Source: Faeciplasma sp900553675
Lineage (GTDB): Bacteria; Bacillota; Clostridia; Oscillospirales; Ruminococcaceae
Assembly: GCA_958428235.1 (NCBI GenBank)
Contig: CAUAFG010000009.1
Location: 35,055-99,054 of the forward strand
Direction of reading: 5' to 3'
Length of the DNA: 64,000 nucleotides
In this document: positions 24,131-33,300 of the stretch, piece after piece
Position numbering within the stretch: the stretch's first letter is position 1
How the letters are laid out: each line of letters starts with the position of its first letter
Notes under the pieces: generated by a model
Seen by the model: the letters and a program-made list of their open reading frames with translations, nothing else
Databases searched by the model: none
Told to the model about the DNA's origin: nothing
Position numbers and translations under genes: made by a program

Positions 24131-24359
24131 ATTATTCTCGGCTTTGTCTGCCCTACTTCTGTTTTGTTGATTTTTTATTTTGCAGACAAGGCTGGTTTGA
24201 CTATATATGATTGGGCAATTTTCAGCGGGAAATATACGATGCAATCGTATTTTAGCCAAGACGAGAAATGATAACCGTGCAAAAGCGTATTATTGGAGAT
24301 GCCTTAATCGATCTTTATTCTTTAGCACACCGTTTAGCAGGTTAAATCTGCATGACGCA
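24131..24359. other. Gap between the ATPase and the second tetR gene
   Basis: Convergent intergenic region. TTGTCTGC (24145-24152) and GCAGACAA (24183-24190) could pair across a 30-base loop as a weak terminator. No supported gene. Confidence 0.35.
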
Positions 24360-24902
24360 CTAAAACACCCTATCCTTATCCAGTATATTCAAAGCAATCG
24401 CCGCCACATCCTTGGGAGACATTGGTGTTTCCTCCATGATCCATTGCCGCGCAAGAAAATATGCTCCGCCTGCCAGATAGGAGGAAAGCAGCTTTGCGCT
24501 GTTTTCGTCTAAGTTTTCAAATGCTTTTGTCATTTTTAATCCGGGAAAGTTGGTGCAGATCCGTGTGAAAATATTCGTCCAATCAGTGTCCGAATTGTAC
24601 CGGAAAAAGAGCTTGACAAGCTTGGAACGCTCCGACAAGCAGACAAAAAGGCGCTCGATATCGCTTACTGTCAAGGGCTTTTGGAAATGGTCGAAGGTCT
24701 CTTCAAAAAAATCATTCTGCATTTCCGTCAGAACGTCCTTCGGCAATTCGTAATATCGGTAAAATGTCGTTCGGTTTATACCCGCCTCCTGACACAGCTC
24801 CGTGATGTTGATTTTTTCCAAAGGCTTTTTATCAAGCAGCCGCATAAGTCACTCTTTAACCATTCTTTTTGTGACTGCAACCCTTTGATTCAGTTCTGTC
24901 AT
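24360..24902 (-). pseudogene. TetR/AcrR-family regulator with an in-frame stop codon
   Basis: The natural start is the ATG at 24902 (MTELNQRVAVTKRMVKE). Codon 18 (24851-24849) is TGA where relatives have a sense codon, commonly serine. The frame then continues MRLLDKKPLEKINITELCQEAGINRTTFYRYY (HTH intact) to a normal C-terminal domain, ending at 24360. Re-initiation at the ATG at 24845 would give a 161-aa protein lacking the first helix. It is divergent from the EFR1 ferredoxin operon, whose promoter carries a palindrome, so it was the likely repressor. A single-base change or a sequencing error would explain the stop. Confidence 0.75.
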
Positions 24903-24988
24903 GATATAGCACCTCAAATTTTTTCGCTGATAATGCAACATTTACGGCGAGATTGTTGTATTCGCAACGTTTCTAATTAAACTGGATG

Positions 24989-25018
24989 TTGCAAAAGCTA
25001 CAACTGTTGTAGTATAAT
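24989..25018 (+). promoter_or_regulatory. Promoter with embedded TetR-type operator, EFR1 operon
   Basis: TTGCAA (24989-24994), 18-bp spacer, TATAAT (25013-25018). The spacer holds the perfect palindrome CTACAAC-T-GTTGTAG (24998-25012), directly abutting the -10. The position is ideal for repression by the divergent TetR protein. Confidence 0.6.
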
Positions 25019-25101
25019 TATATTATAGGTGCTTCTTGATTGTCAAGAGCGAAAACGCAGCCGGAGCAAAAGTGCATAAGCTAAAGCTTGGAGGATATAT
25101 A

Positions 25102-25848
25102 ATGAATGTTGTAGAAATAGTATTCAGCCCGACCGGCGGAACAGAGAGGGCTGCCGATATTATCGCCAAAACGTGGAGCGAAAACGCGGTTAAAATCGAC
25201 CTGAGCAATCCTAAAGCCGACTTTGCCAAATGTGAAATCAAAAAAGAGGATATGGTTTTGATTGCCATGCCCTCCTTCGGCGGACGTGCTCCTGCCATGG
25301 CGATTTCGCGGCTGAGGCAGATTGCTGGCAATGGCGCAAAGTGTACCCTTGTGTGCGTATACGGAAACCGGGCTTATGAGGATACCCTTGCAGAGATGGA
25401 GGATGCCGCAAATGAAAGCGGTTTCAGAGTTATTGCGGCAATTGCCGCAGTAGCGGAGCACTCTATCATTTCCAAATATGCTGCGGGCAGACCTGATTCG
25501 TCTGATGAAGTACAGCTGGCAGACTTTGCCCGCCGTATCTTGCCAAAGGATGGGAAAGCTGCATCCATCCCCGGAAGCCGCCCTTGCAAAAAGAGCGGCG
25601 GCGGTGGTCTGGTTCCAAAAGCGGTTAAGGATTGCGTAAAGTGCGGGCTGTGTGCAAGAGAATGCCCGGTGCGGGCAATCGATCCCGGAACCTTGACGGC
25701 AGATTCTAAAAAGTGCATTTCCTGTATGCGCTGTGTCAAGAGGTGCCCGCACGGCGCAAGAAAAGTCAACGGCGCGATGGTGGCGGCAGCGGCGCTGGCA
25801 ATCAAAAAAGCTTGCTCCGTCAGGAAGGAAAACGAGCTGTTTCTGTGA
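25102..25848 (+). CDS. EFR1 family ferrodoxin (flavodoxin-like domain plus 2[4Fe-4S] ferredoxin)
   Basis: 248 aa from the ATG at 25102, with TTGGAGGA upstream. The N-terminal flavodoxin-like fold has an FMN phosphate loop, FSPTGGTERAA (residues 8-18), and MPSFGGRAPA. The C-terminus has two [4Fe-4S] clusters: CVKCGLCARECP and CISCMRCVKRCP (residues ~180-225). This is the layout of the EFR1 family of anaerobes, taken to be low-potential electron carriers. First gene of a likely three-gene operon with patatin and DegV genes. The reaction served here is unknown. Confidence 0.9.
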   Translation: MNVVEIVFSPTGGTERAADIIAKTWSENAVKIDLSNPKADFAKCEIKKEDMVLIAMPSFGGRAPAMAISRLRQIAGNGAKCTLVCVYGNRAYEDTLAEMEDAANESGFRVIAAIAAVAEHSIISKYAAGRPDSSDEVQLADFARRILPKDGKAASIPGSRPCKKSGGGGLVPKAVKDCVKCGLCARECPVRAIDPGTLTADSKKCISCMRCVKRCPHGARKVNGAMVAAAALAIKKACSVRKENELFL

Positions 25849-25869
25849 CTGGAACAGCTTGGGCAGGAG

Positions 25870-26730
25870 ATGAAAATATCTATGAAAACAGGTATTGTTG
25901 ATGTCGGCGGCGGACTCAGGGGAATCTATGCCGTCGGCGTACTGGATTACTGCATGGATCAGGGCATACGGTTTGATTTAGGAATCGGCGTGTCGGCGGG
26001 AAGCGCAAATCTTTCCTCCTACTTGTCGGGTCAGCGGGGTAGAAATTATCAGTTTTACACCGAGTATGCCTTCCGCAAGCAGTATATGAGCATGGGCAAT
26101 TTTATCAAGATGAAATCCTATGTGGATATGGACTATGTATATGGTACGCTGTGCAACCACGGCGGCGAAAATCCGCTGGACTATCCGGCACTGCGGGATA
26201 ATCCCATGGAATTCTACGTCGTTGCCACGGATGCATTGACCGGCGAACCAAAGTATTTTGACAAAGGGGATATTAGGCAGGATGATTACAGTGTTATGAA
26301 GGCTTCTTCGGCAATCCCGTTTGTCTGCAAGCCTTATCAGGTGCAGGGTCGACTGTATTTTGACGGAGCATTGGGCGACCCGGTTCCGGTTGAAAAAGCG
26401 TTCCGGCTTGGATGTGATCGGGTGGTTGTGATACTGACAAAGCCGGAGAGCGTGCTGCGCAATTCTAAAAAGGATGAAAGGTTGGCGGCAGGTATCCGCA
26501 AAAGATACCCTGTCGCGGCAGAAAAGCTCTGCCAAAGGGCGCAGCGGTATAACGAAAGCGTGGCTCTGGCTCAGAAATATGCAAAACAAGGTAAGGTGCT
26601 GATCATCTCTCCGGATGATACCTGCGGCGTTGACACTTTGAAAAAGGATAAGGAATCGTTGCAGCGCCTTTATAAAAAGGGCTATTCAGACGGAAAAAAG
26701 ATTAAAGACTACTTAAACGCAGGAAGGTAA
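25870..26730 (+). CDS. Patatin-like phospholipase family protein
   Basis: 286 aa as listed; the ATG at 25882 (MKTGIVDVGGGLRG) matches the usual family start and is better spaced from the GGAG at 25865-25868. Patatin motifs: oxyanion loop VGGGLRGIY, nucleophile elbow GVSAGS, and the catalytic aspartate in FDGALGDPVP. These are Ser-Asp dyad lipid acyl hydrolases of the YjjU/RssA type. The protein is soluble without a signal peptide, so it acts on cytoplasmic-face lipids. It follows the EFR1 gene by 21 bases and precedes degV by 4. Confidence 0.85.
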   Translation: MKISMKTGIVDVGGGLRGIYAVGVLDYCMDQGIRFDLGIGVSAGSANLSSYLSGQRGRNYQFYTEYAFRKQYMSMGNFIKMKSYVDMDYVYGTLCNHGGENPLDYPALRDNPMEFYVVATDALTGEPKYFDKGDIRQDDYSVMKASSAIPFVCKPYQVQGRLYFDGALGDPVPVEKAFRLGCDRVVVILTKPESVLRNSKKDERLAAGIRKRYPVAAEKLCQRAQRYNESVALAQKYAKQGKVLIISPDDTCGVDTLKKDKESLQRLYKKGYSDGKKIKDYLNAGR

Positions 26731-26734
26731 GATT

Positions 26735-27613
26735 GTGAGCAAAATTAAGATTATGACAGACTCCGCCAGCGATATTTCAAGCGCGGACGAACAGAAATAT
26801 TCCATTGAGGTGATTCCGTTTCCCATCACTTTGGGAGACAAGACCTATATCAGCAGGGTTGATTTTGACAACGAGCAGTTTTTCGACCTGATGGCGCAGT
26901 ATGACGAGATTCCCAAAACCGCTCAGATAACGCCCTTTCAGTTTCAGGAAATCTATCTCAGGCAAGCGCAGGAAGGTGTTACAGACCTGATTATGGTGCT
27001 TATAAATTCCAAGGGCTCTTCAACCTACAACAATTCGGTGCTGGCAATCGATATGTTCTATGACGAATATCCCCAATACCGCGATGTTTTACATATTCAC
27101 AGCTTCGATGGCATGGGATATAACGCCCTGTACGGCGCTCTTGTTGTTCACGCGGCGCAGATGTGCGCAGACGGTGCTTCGCTTGAAAGTATTTTAGGGT
27201 ATCTTGAGGATATTCTCCCCCGCCGCGAAATTTACTTCGGCATCTACGATTTGAAATATGCCGCCAAATCGGGGCGGATTCCAACAGCCGCGGCTTTTGT
27301 CGGCACAGCGCTCAACCTGAAGCCTGTAATGCGTATTTTTGACCAGTCCATCACAACAGCCGCAAAATGTCGGGGTGAGCGCAAGCTGGTGGAAAAGGTG
27401 GCGCAGATGAGCATTGAAGATATGGAGTCGGGAGCTCCATACGAAATCGTCTACGGAAACGACGCCGGTTGTCTTGAGGAGCTGCGGCGCCTTATGGTTC
27501 TTAAGCTTGGCTACGAGCCGTCGGCTGTATACCAGATCGGAGCCGCTGTTGCCGCAAATTCGGGTCCGAGGGTTGTTGGTGTGTCGTTTACAATTAAAAG
27601 TAAAATAAAGTGA
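26735..27613 (+). CDS. DegV family fatty-acid-binding protein
   Basis: 292 aa with a GTG start at 26735 (AGGAAGG upstream). Motifs: IMTDSASDIS at the N-terminus (family TDSxxD), ITPFQFQEIY, LINSKGSSTYNNS (the fatty-acid-contacting S-G-T/S loop), and LKYAAKSGRIP (the LxxLxKGGRI-like motif). DegV/FakB proteins hold a fatty acid for phosphorylation by FakA and its entry into phospholipids. Its pairing with a patatin-like lipase suggests recycling of fatty acids released from membrane lipids. That link is inference from gene order. Confidence 0.9.
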   Translation: MSKIKIMTDSASDISSADEQKYSIEVIPFPITLGDKTYISRVDFDNEQFFDLMAQYDEIPKTAQITPFQFQEIYLRQAQEGVTDLIMVLINSKGSSTYNNSVLAIDMFYDEYPQYRDVLHIHSFDGMGYNALYGALVVHAAQMCADGASLESILGYLEDILPRREIYFGIYDLKYAAKSGRIPTAAAFVGTALNLKPVMRIFDQSITTAAKCRGERKLVEKVAQMSIEDMESGAPYEIVYGNDAGCLEELRRLMVLKLGYEPSAVYQIGAAVAANSGPRVVGVSFTIKSKIK

Positions 27614-27645
27614 TGGTTTACAAAAACAATCACACAGACAGTAGA

Positions 27646-27683
27646 AAAAGCTGAGGGATAGCAGATATCTCTCAGCTTTTGTT
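27646..27683 (+). terminator. Intrinsic terminator after degV
   Basis: AAAAGCTGAGGGATA / TATCTCTCAGCTTTT stem with a 5-base loop, followed by a T-rich stretch. Confidence 0.8.
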
Positions 27684-27827
27684 TATTTACCGGAATAAGG
27701 CATATTTATTCTTCGGGCTTCCGACGGTTATTGTTATGCGCCCGCAAGACAGCTTTCACTTTTATATTATTTAAGATTGAGATAGGTATAACCTAAAATC
27801 CCGCTATCAATGCAGTATTAGCTGCTT

Positions 27828-27947
27828 ATACTTATTTTCGTCCGAAAGATGTGCAGAACATATATGGTCATAAAATCGGGCACAAAACCCATTGTACAGC
27901 GGTTTTGCACCCGATTTTTTGCTATCATTTCAGACGGAGATTAGTAT
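27828..27947. repeat. Short inverted-repeat element, copy 3 (ATACTTATTTTCG...GGAGATTAGTAT)
   Basis: 120 bp. Ends ATACTTATTTTCGTCCGAAA and (reverse complement of right end) ATACTAATCTCCGTCTGAAA; the inner stem AAAATCGGGCACAAAACC pairs with GGTTTTGCACCCGATTTT. Very similar in ends and inner stem design to the copy at 36084. No coding capacity. Confidence 0.65.
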
Positions 27948-27994
27948 TATGCGCTTCCGGAACATTACCCACTGCAACTTCACCATATTCCGGA

Positions 27995-28023
27995 TTGACA
28001 TTAAAAACCGGATGTGATATTAT
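27995..28023 (+). promoter_or_regulatory. Sigma-A promoter of the methyltransferase gene
   Basis: TTGACA (27995-28000), 17-bp spacer, TATTAT (28018-28023), about 60 bp before the start codon. Confidence 0.65.
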
Positions 28024-28082
28024 CAGAATGGTAAATGGGACTTTGTAGTGATAATAAATCGCAATTCACCAGGGAGAAGACA

Positions 28083-28901
28083 ATGGATAAAAGGACAGAA
28101 ATCATCAATGGGTTTTATGACGGATATGCCGAAGATACAAGGCTATCCCGAAGCAGACACGGACAGCTTGAATATCTGACAACCATGAGCTATATCCATC
28201 AGGTTATTTCGGGAAAAGCCGGCATTATAGAAGTTGGTGCGGGTACCGGAAGATACTCTGTAGCATTAGCAAAAGAAGGACACGAAGTGACGTCAATCGA
28301 ACTTGCTAAGAGCAATCTTGAGCTTCTGAGGCGAAACAGTAAAGGGCTGGAAAATATCGCGGCTTATCAAGGGGACGCTCTTGATTTAAGCCGCTTTCAG
28401 GACAACACCTTCGATTTAACGCTGGTGTTGGGACCTTTGTATCATCTGTATGACGAAGAAGATCAGCATAAGGCTCTTGATGAAGCGATTCGTGTCACAA
28501 AGGCTGGCGGCATCATTATGGTTGCGTTTTTATCTGTTCATGCTATATTGTTTGATAACTATCTTCAGGGTGATCTGTGCGCGGGAATAGAAGAAAATTT
28601 TACCGAAGATTATAGGGCAAAGCACTTTACAGAACAGCTTTTCACAGGATTCAATGTTGACGAGTTTGAAGCCTTATTCGATAATAAGCCGGTAGAATGG
28701 ATAACGACGGTTGCTACAGACAGCGTTCTTGAATTGGCTGAAGGCAGAGGCGACTTTGCAATGTCTGATGAGGATTTCAAAGCTTTTGCAAAATATCATC
28801 TGCATAACTGTGAGAAACGGGAACTGTTGGGCTGCTCCAGTCACCTTCTTTACATTTGCAGAAAATGTTCAGACGTAAGTCCGAAAAGCAGTAAAGAATA
28901 A
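28083..28901 (+). CDS. Class I SAM-dependent methyltransferase
   Basis: 272 aa from the ATG at 28083, with AGGGAGAAG upstream; the frame to 28035 overlaps the promoter. Motif I is IIEVGAGTGRYSVAL (residues ~48-62), motif II acid TSIELAK, motif III QGDALDLSRF, and motif IV LTLVLGPLYHL. This is a Methyltransf_25/11-type small-molecule methyltransferase. Single-gene transcription unit with its own promoter and terminator. Substrate unknown. Confidence 0.85.
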   Translation: MDKRTEIINGFYDGYAEDTRLSRSRHGQLEYLTTMSYIHQVISGKAGIIEVGAGTGRYSVALAKEGHEVTSIELAKSNLELLRRNSKGLENIAAYQGDALDLSRFQDNTFDLTLVLGPLYHLYDEEDQHKALDEAIRVTKAGGIIMVAFLSVHAILFDNYLQGDLCAGIEENFTEDYRAKHFTEQLFTGFNVDEFEALFDNKPVEWITTVATDSVLELAEGRGDFAMSDEDFKAFAKYHLHNCEKRELLGCSSHLLYICRKCSDVSPKSSKE

Positions 28902-28931
28902 TATTTTTATCACAGAATAATAAAATACAAT

Positions 28932-28971
28932 CGCAGTATTGATATGCCTTGTATCAATACTGCGGTTTTTT
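28932..28971 (+). terminator. Intrinsic terminator after the methyltransferase gene
   Basis: Perfect 13-bp stem CGCAGTATTGATA / TATCAATACTGCG with a 7-base loop, then GTTTTTTG. Confidence 0.9.
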
Positions 28972-29035
28972 GATGACTATCCAAAATAAATGCAAGTATT
29001 TTATTAGAAAGTTTAAACAATTGTAAGATTTAATC

Positions 29036-29064
29036 TTGAACGGCAGTAGGTTCGGTGATATAAT
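29036..29064 (+). promoter_or_regulatory. Sigma-A promoter of the PL11 gene
   Basis: TTGAAC (29036-29041), 17-bp spacer, TATAAT (29059-29064), 30 bp before the start codon. Confidence 0.65.
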
Positions 29065-29093
29065 TATCTTATAAATATTTGTGAGGCGGAATT

Positions 29094-30896
29094 ATGAAAA
29101 ACAAACTTGCATTAATTCTTTCTTTGCTGCTCTTGACTGCCTGTACCTCTTCGGCACGGATTGATACGGCAGCTGAATCGGGCAGCTTCAATAGCAATAA
29201 CAGAGGCATTTGCGCCGTTACTACCGACAGCGGTATGCTTATTACATGGAAAAGCGATTCCGCCGACCCGGAAAGCACTACTTTTGAGCTCTACCGTTCA
29301 GGCAGTCTTGTTTACGTCTCCAACCCCGGAGATCCCACCTGCTATCTTGATGCCAAAGGCTCAGCTAACGACAAATACTCCCTTAAAACCATATGCGGCA
29401 GCGCTTTCTCTGTGGAAGATTGCTCGCTTGTTTCCGCAGACACCTTCTTTGACATACCTCTTGCTCCGCCCGAAAGCTCATCCTGCACCTACAGTCCCAA
29501 CGACTGCTCTGTGGGAGATGTTGACGGTGACGGAGTCTACGAAATATTCCTGAAATGGGATCCTTCAAACTCCAAGGACAATTCACAGAAGGGCTTTACA
29601 GGCAATGTCTATATCGACTGCTTAAAGCTCGACGGCAAGCTTCTTTACAGAATTGATTTGGGGGTTAACATCCGTGTAGGCGCACATTACACTCAGATCC
29701 TTGTTGCCGACTTCGACCTTGACGGCAGTGCGGAGCTTATCTGCAAAACCGCCGACGGTACTGTGGACGGCAAAGGAAATGTTGTCGGTGACGCTTCCAA
29801 AGACTACCGGAACTCAGATGGATATATTCTCAGCGGTCCTGAGTTTTTAACCCTTTTTAACGGTCTTACGGGCGAGGCTATGGATACTGTTGATTACAAG
29901 CCTGGACGGGGAGACGTTTCCTTATGGGGTGATAAATACGGAAACCGTGTTGACAGATTTTTGGGCGCAGTATTAAGTCTCGACGGCATTAAGCCCAGTG
30001 CGGTTACCGTTCGGGGCTACTACACAAGAATGACGGCTTGCGCCTACGATGTTGTGGACAAAAAGCTTGTGGAGCGTTGGTATTTTGACACCGGAAACGA
30101 TAAAACCGCCGCAGGATATGGCGACGGCAACCACAACTGTATGCCTGCAGATGTTGACGGCGACGGCAAGCAGGAGCTGGTTTTGGGTGCAACCTGTCTT
30201 GACGATGACGGAACTGTACTTTGGTGCACCGACACAGGTCACGGCGACGCCATGCATCTGGGCGATTTTCTGCCTGAAAGACCCGGTCTTGAGCTTTGGA
30301 TTTGTCACGAAAGCAAGCCCTATGGCGTTTCACTTCTAAACGCTTCAAACGGCTCAACCATATTCCACTATGACGGTTCAAAGGATACCGGAAGATGCTG
30401 TGCCGGAAATGTCTGGTCGGGCAATGACGGTGCAGAGTTCTGGGCTGCGGGTTTCGGCGATGTCTTTTCCGGTGCAGGTGAAGCTCTTTCCTGTTCAAGA
30501 AGCGGCGTTAATTTCCTTTGCTGGTGGGATGGCGATTTAGAGCGGGAGATACTTGACGGTTCTTCCGACGGTCCTGCCACCATCAAGAAGCTAAATGAAA
30601 AGGGCGAGCAGGAAACTTTGTTAATCACAGACGGTTATTACACCTGCAACTCTACCAAAGCCACTCCCTGCTTAAGTGCCGACATTTTCGGCGATTGGCG
30701 GGAGGAGGTTATCCTCAGGGCTGCCGATTCAAAGTCACTGAGGATCTACACCACCCCATACCCCACCCAATACCGCATAGTATCACTGATGGACGACTTG
30801 CAGTATCGCAATCAGGTTGCCACACAGAACATCTGCTACAATCAGCCGCCTCACCCAAGCTTTTATCTCGGTTCAGATTGGCAGCTGCTTTTATGA
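29094..30896 (+). CDS. Rhamnogalacturonan lyase, polysaccharide lyase family 11 (lipoprotein)
   Basis: 600 aa with signal peptide and lipobox LLTAC (Cys16), so anchored on the outer face of the membrane. After an N-terminal Ig-like part (residues ~35-125) comes an eight-bladed beta-propeller rich in calcium-binding aspartate motifs (DVDGDGVYEI, ADFDLDGSAEL, DVDGDGKQEL, ADIFGDWREE), as in YesW/YesX. PL11 enzymes cleave the rhamnose-galacturonate backbone of rhamnogalacturonan I by beta-elimination, endo or exo. Fits the rhamnose operon at 53.7-63.9 kb. Single gene with its own promoter and terminator. Confidence 0.9.
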   Translation: MKNKLALILSLLLLTACTSSARIDTAAESGSFNSNNRGICAVTTDSGMLITWKSDSADPESTTFELYRSGSLVYVSNPGDPTCYLDAKGSANDKYSLKTICGSAFSVEDCSLVSADTFFDIPLAPPESSSCTYSPNDCSVGDVDGDGVYEIFLKWDPSNSKDNSQKGFTGNVYIDCLKLDGKLLYRIDLGVNIRVGAHYTQILVADFDLDGSAELICKTADGTVDGKGNVVGDASKDYRNSDGYILSGPEFLTLFNGLTGEAMDTVDYKPGRGDVSLWGDKYGNRVDRFLGAVLSLDGIKPSAVTVRGYYTRMTACAYDVVDKKLVERWYFDTGNDKTAAGYGDGNHNCMPADVDGDGKQELVLGATCLDDDGTVLWCTDTGHGDAMHLGDFLPERPGLELWICHESKPYGVSLLNASNGSTIFHYDGSKDTGRCCAGNVWSGNDGAEFWAAGFGDVFSGAGEALSCSRSGVNFLCWWDGDLEREILDGSSDGPATIKKLNEKGEQETLLITDGYYTCNSTKATPCLSADIFGDWREEVILRAADSKSLRIYTTPYPTQYRIVSLMDDLQYRNQVATQNICYNQPPHPSFYLGSDWQLLL

Positions 30897-31321
30897 TGTT
30901 GGGCAGATGGGCTGACGGCTTAATTTCTGAAGCTGTTGAGAAAAGTTGTTTTATAGAATGGGATAATTTAAATAATCCTCCGATTTCATTTTTGAAGTCC
31001 GGAGGATTTTTATGTGTGGAGAGTTTGCCTGCCAAATATATCGTTTTAAGTGCGCTTGCCTTGTACTTTTAGAAATAAATAATATTTGGTGGAAACTTTC
31101 AATTGAATTTGTGCGGGACGGCAATCCAAAGCGGAACACGGGGGCGGGTTTTGCCCGGTGCATCTTATGATTGTTAGAAGTTAAAGGAGGATCAAAGCAA
31201 TGGACCATTGACAAACCGACCGACAATGTGGTCCGCCTCAGATTGCAAGGCAGATGGAGAAACCATTTTGCTGCCTACCGCCTATTATGAAATCAATCGG
31301 GTGAAAAATGTCAGAAAAATG
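30897..31321. other. Gap between PL11 and the GH31 remnant
   Basis: Holds a terminator at 30974-31012. At 31184-31200 there is an AAAGGAGG site followed by an ATG, but that frame stops after three codons; the sequence after it resembles the decayed start of a gene that I could not identify. Confidence 0.4.
30974..31012 (+). terminator. Intrinsic terminator after PL11
   Basis: AATCCTCCG / CGGAGGATT stem followed by TTTT. It can also act on transcription from the right. Confidence 0.75.
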
Positions 31322-33178
31322 CTATTGCAAATATACCGGTTTACGCTCTACAGATGTCGCCGCAGACAGAGCATTGCCCTCGGAATCGGTAAAGACAATA
31401 GAAATTTCCTGCCCAGGCGCATAATCAGTTTCAAGCGCCTGAATCAAGCGAAGTCTGCCGTTGCCCTCAACGCTGACATCACTTGTGTGTGTTTCTTTGA
31501 CAGTTCCGTTTTCAGTCAATGTCAGGGCGACCTTTCCTTTCACATCGTCAGACGAGTAGTTTTCAATCCAGGCATATGTATTATTTCCGTGAGAAACAAC
31601 GTATTCACCGTTGATTTCCGTGCTGTAAAGCGATGCCTGAGCAACAATGTTGATTCCCGAAGCTTCGCTTCCGTCTGCTTCAACGGATACTATGCTTACA
31701 TGGTAATATTCATAGTTAACTAATCCGTCTACTACAAGTGACTGCTCGCCCTTTTGCACCTCAAACGATTTTTTGATAGTTGCTTCGCTGCTTTCAGCCT
31801 CCGCTGATTCCACGGTTACACGAACCCTGTCTGTGGCGTCGGCGTCAGACCATGTGATTGTCAGTTTGCCGTCGCCGGATTTCGCTGATGCATTGGAAAC
31901 GTTGTCAGAAACGATATTTTCACCATTACTGATAGAAAGCATATCCTCGGAAGACAAACTGTAGTTGAACAAACGCACCTCGTCTATAGTTCCCTTGAAA
32001 TAGTTTGGGTATGCGGGCTCATTTTCGCAGCTTCTTCCGATAACCAAGGGATAGCTATTTAATCCTATCGGACCTTCAAAGTAGTTAGAAGGATCACTGT
32101 CTTTTGTAGTCTGAACGCCGTCTATGTATATTCTTACAATACCGTCTCCGCCCGATTCCTTGCTTGCCCAGCTGAATCCTACCTGATGCCACTTGCCATC
32201 CTTCTCAACATTTACGGTAGACACAGCCGTTGTCTTTTGAGTGCTGTTGCTGCTGTCGGCGGCGGACTGTATTTCCAGCTGTAGATTTCTGCCGTTAAGC
32301 AGGATAAAGGAATATCCGGGGTTGTTGAATCCGTTTCCGCCTTTGTTGACAATGTTTGCGTGTCCGTCGCTGTCATTTTTAATCCACGCTGAGAAGGAAA
32401 TCTGATTGGAAATTTTAAGTGACTTGCTGTGAGGAACTTCAACGCAGGTGCCTACAGTTTCGGTGCTGCCTCCGCTGAATTCTATCGCATTTCCATCTTT
32501 TCCGGCGTTTGTCCAGTCGGACATATTAAGTCCGCCGTTGTTATATGAGCCGGAAACATCGGATACTCTGGCTCCCTCACCTTCCGAGAATGGCCAGTAG
32601 CCTATCATGGCGTGATCAGATGTTTTTGCCTCCGGAGCAGACTTTGGTGCAGGGAGTGTGTTCAGATCCAGAGGAGGAGTAGGGATTTCCCAATCGGAAT
32701 CAAATGTTACTGATACTTCGCTTCCATCGTATTTTACCACTGCCGAAGGCTGGTAATCTGATGAAACATATCCTCCGATACCATACCCGGGCTGTACAAA
32801 AACGATATTAAACGTGCGGCTTTTAAGCATTCCGTCGAATTTGCCGGTTCGTTTTCCTATTGTAAGTGTTTTGGATTCTTCGTTATATGTAAAGGGAATA
32901 TTGGAGAATTCGCCTTTTACATAATTGTAGTTGTCGCCCTCGTCTTCATACAGAGTAAACTCGCCGTCTGCTCCTGCATATACACGTATCTCTGTTGGAT
33001 CCTGGCTTTCATCAACATACTGATTTTCAGGACACATCGGAATAATAGAGCCGCCCTTAACAAACAGAGGAATTTGACTTAGAGGGGCGTCGACCGTAAA
33101 CGTTTCGCCCTTGCTGTTAATGGTTTTTCCACTTTTTTCATATGTTTTTCCTTTCAACAATAGGTACGTTGTTATCAA
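31322..33178 (-). pseudogene. Glycoside hydrolase family 31 remnant (C-terminal domains, LamG, Fn3)
   Basis: 618 codons. The N-terminus is the end of a GH31 enzyme: GKTYEKSGKTINSKGETFTVDAPLSQIPLFVKGGSIIPM and the DUF5110-like domain (EIRVYAGADGEFTLYEDEGD), residues ~10-175. The whole catalytic barrel upstream (~600 aa) is absent. Then come a LamG/concanavalin-type domain (residues ~190-400, GYWPFSEGEGARVSDVSG... GTIDEVRLFNYSLS), an Fn3-like domain (~420-510) and a final beta-sandwich. GH31 of this type is usually alpha-xylosidase. The open frame has no signal peptide or proper start, so the product would be inactive and probably not exported. Confidence 0.8.
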
Positions 33179-33300
33179 ATCGTTGAATCAATTGCCGCGA
33201 TACGTATGCATTAAAGCACTGACTTCGTACTTCCAATCTTTATAATCTGAACTGCATTGATGCTCACCGTCGCCCTCCCTTTCGCCCTGATTATCCAATC

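Noticed and set aside
24207..24512. 101-codon plus-strand frame after the ATPase
   Set aside because: Overlaps the opposite-strand tetR 3' end, no binding site, no resemblance to any family.
24849..24851. TGA in tetR as selenocysteine or recoded tryptophan
   Set aside because: No SECIS-like structure sought or seen, relatives carry an ordinary residue there, and TGA is used as a normal stop by many genes in the window.
27828..27947. Repeat element as a small RNA gene
   Set aside because: The same ends occur at several unrelated loci with different interiors, which fits a repeated element better than a conserved RNA.
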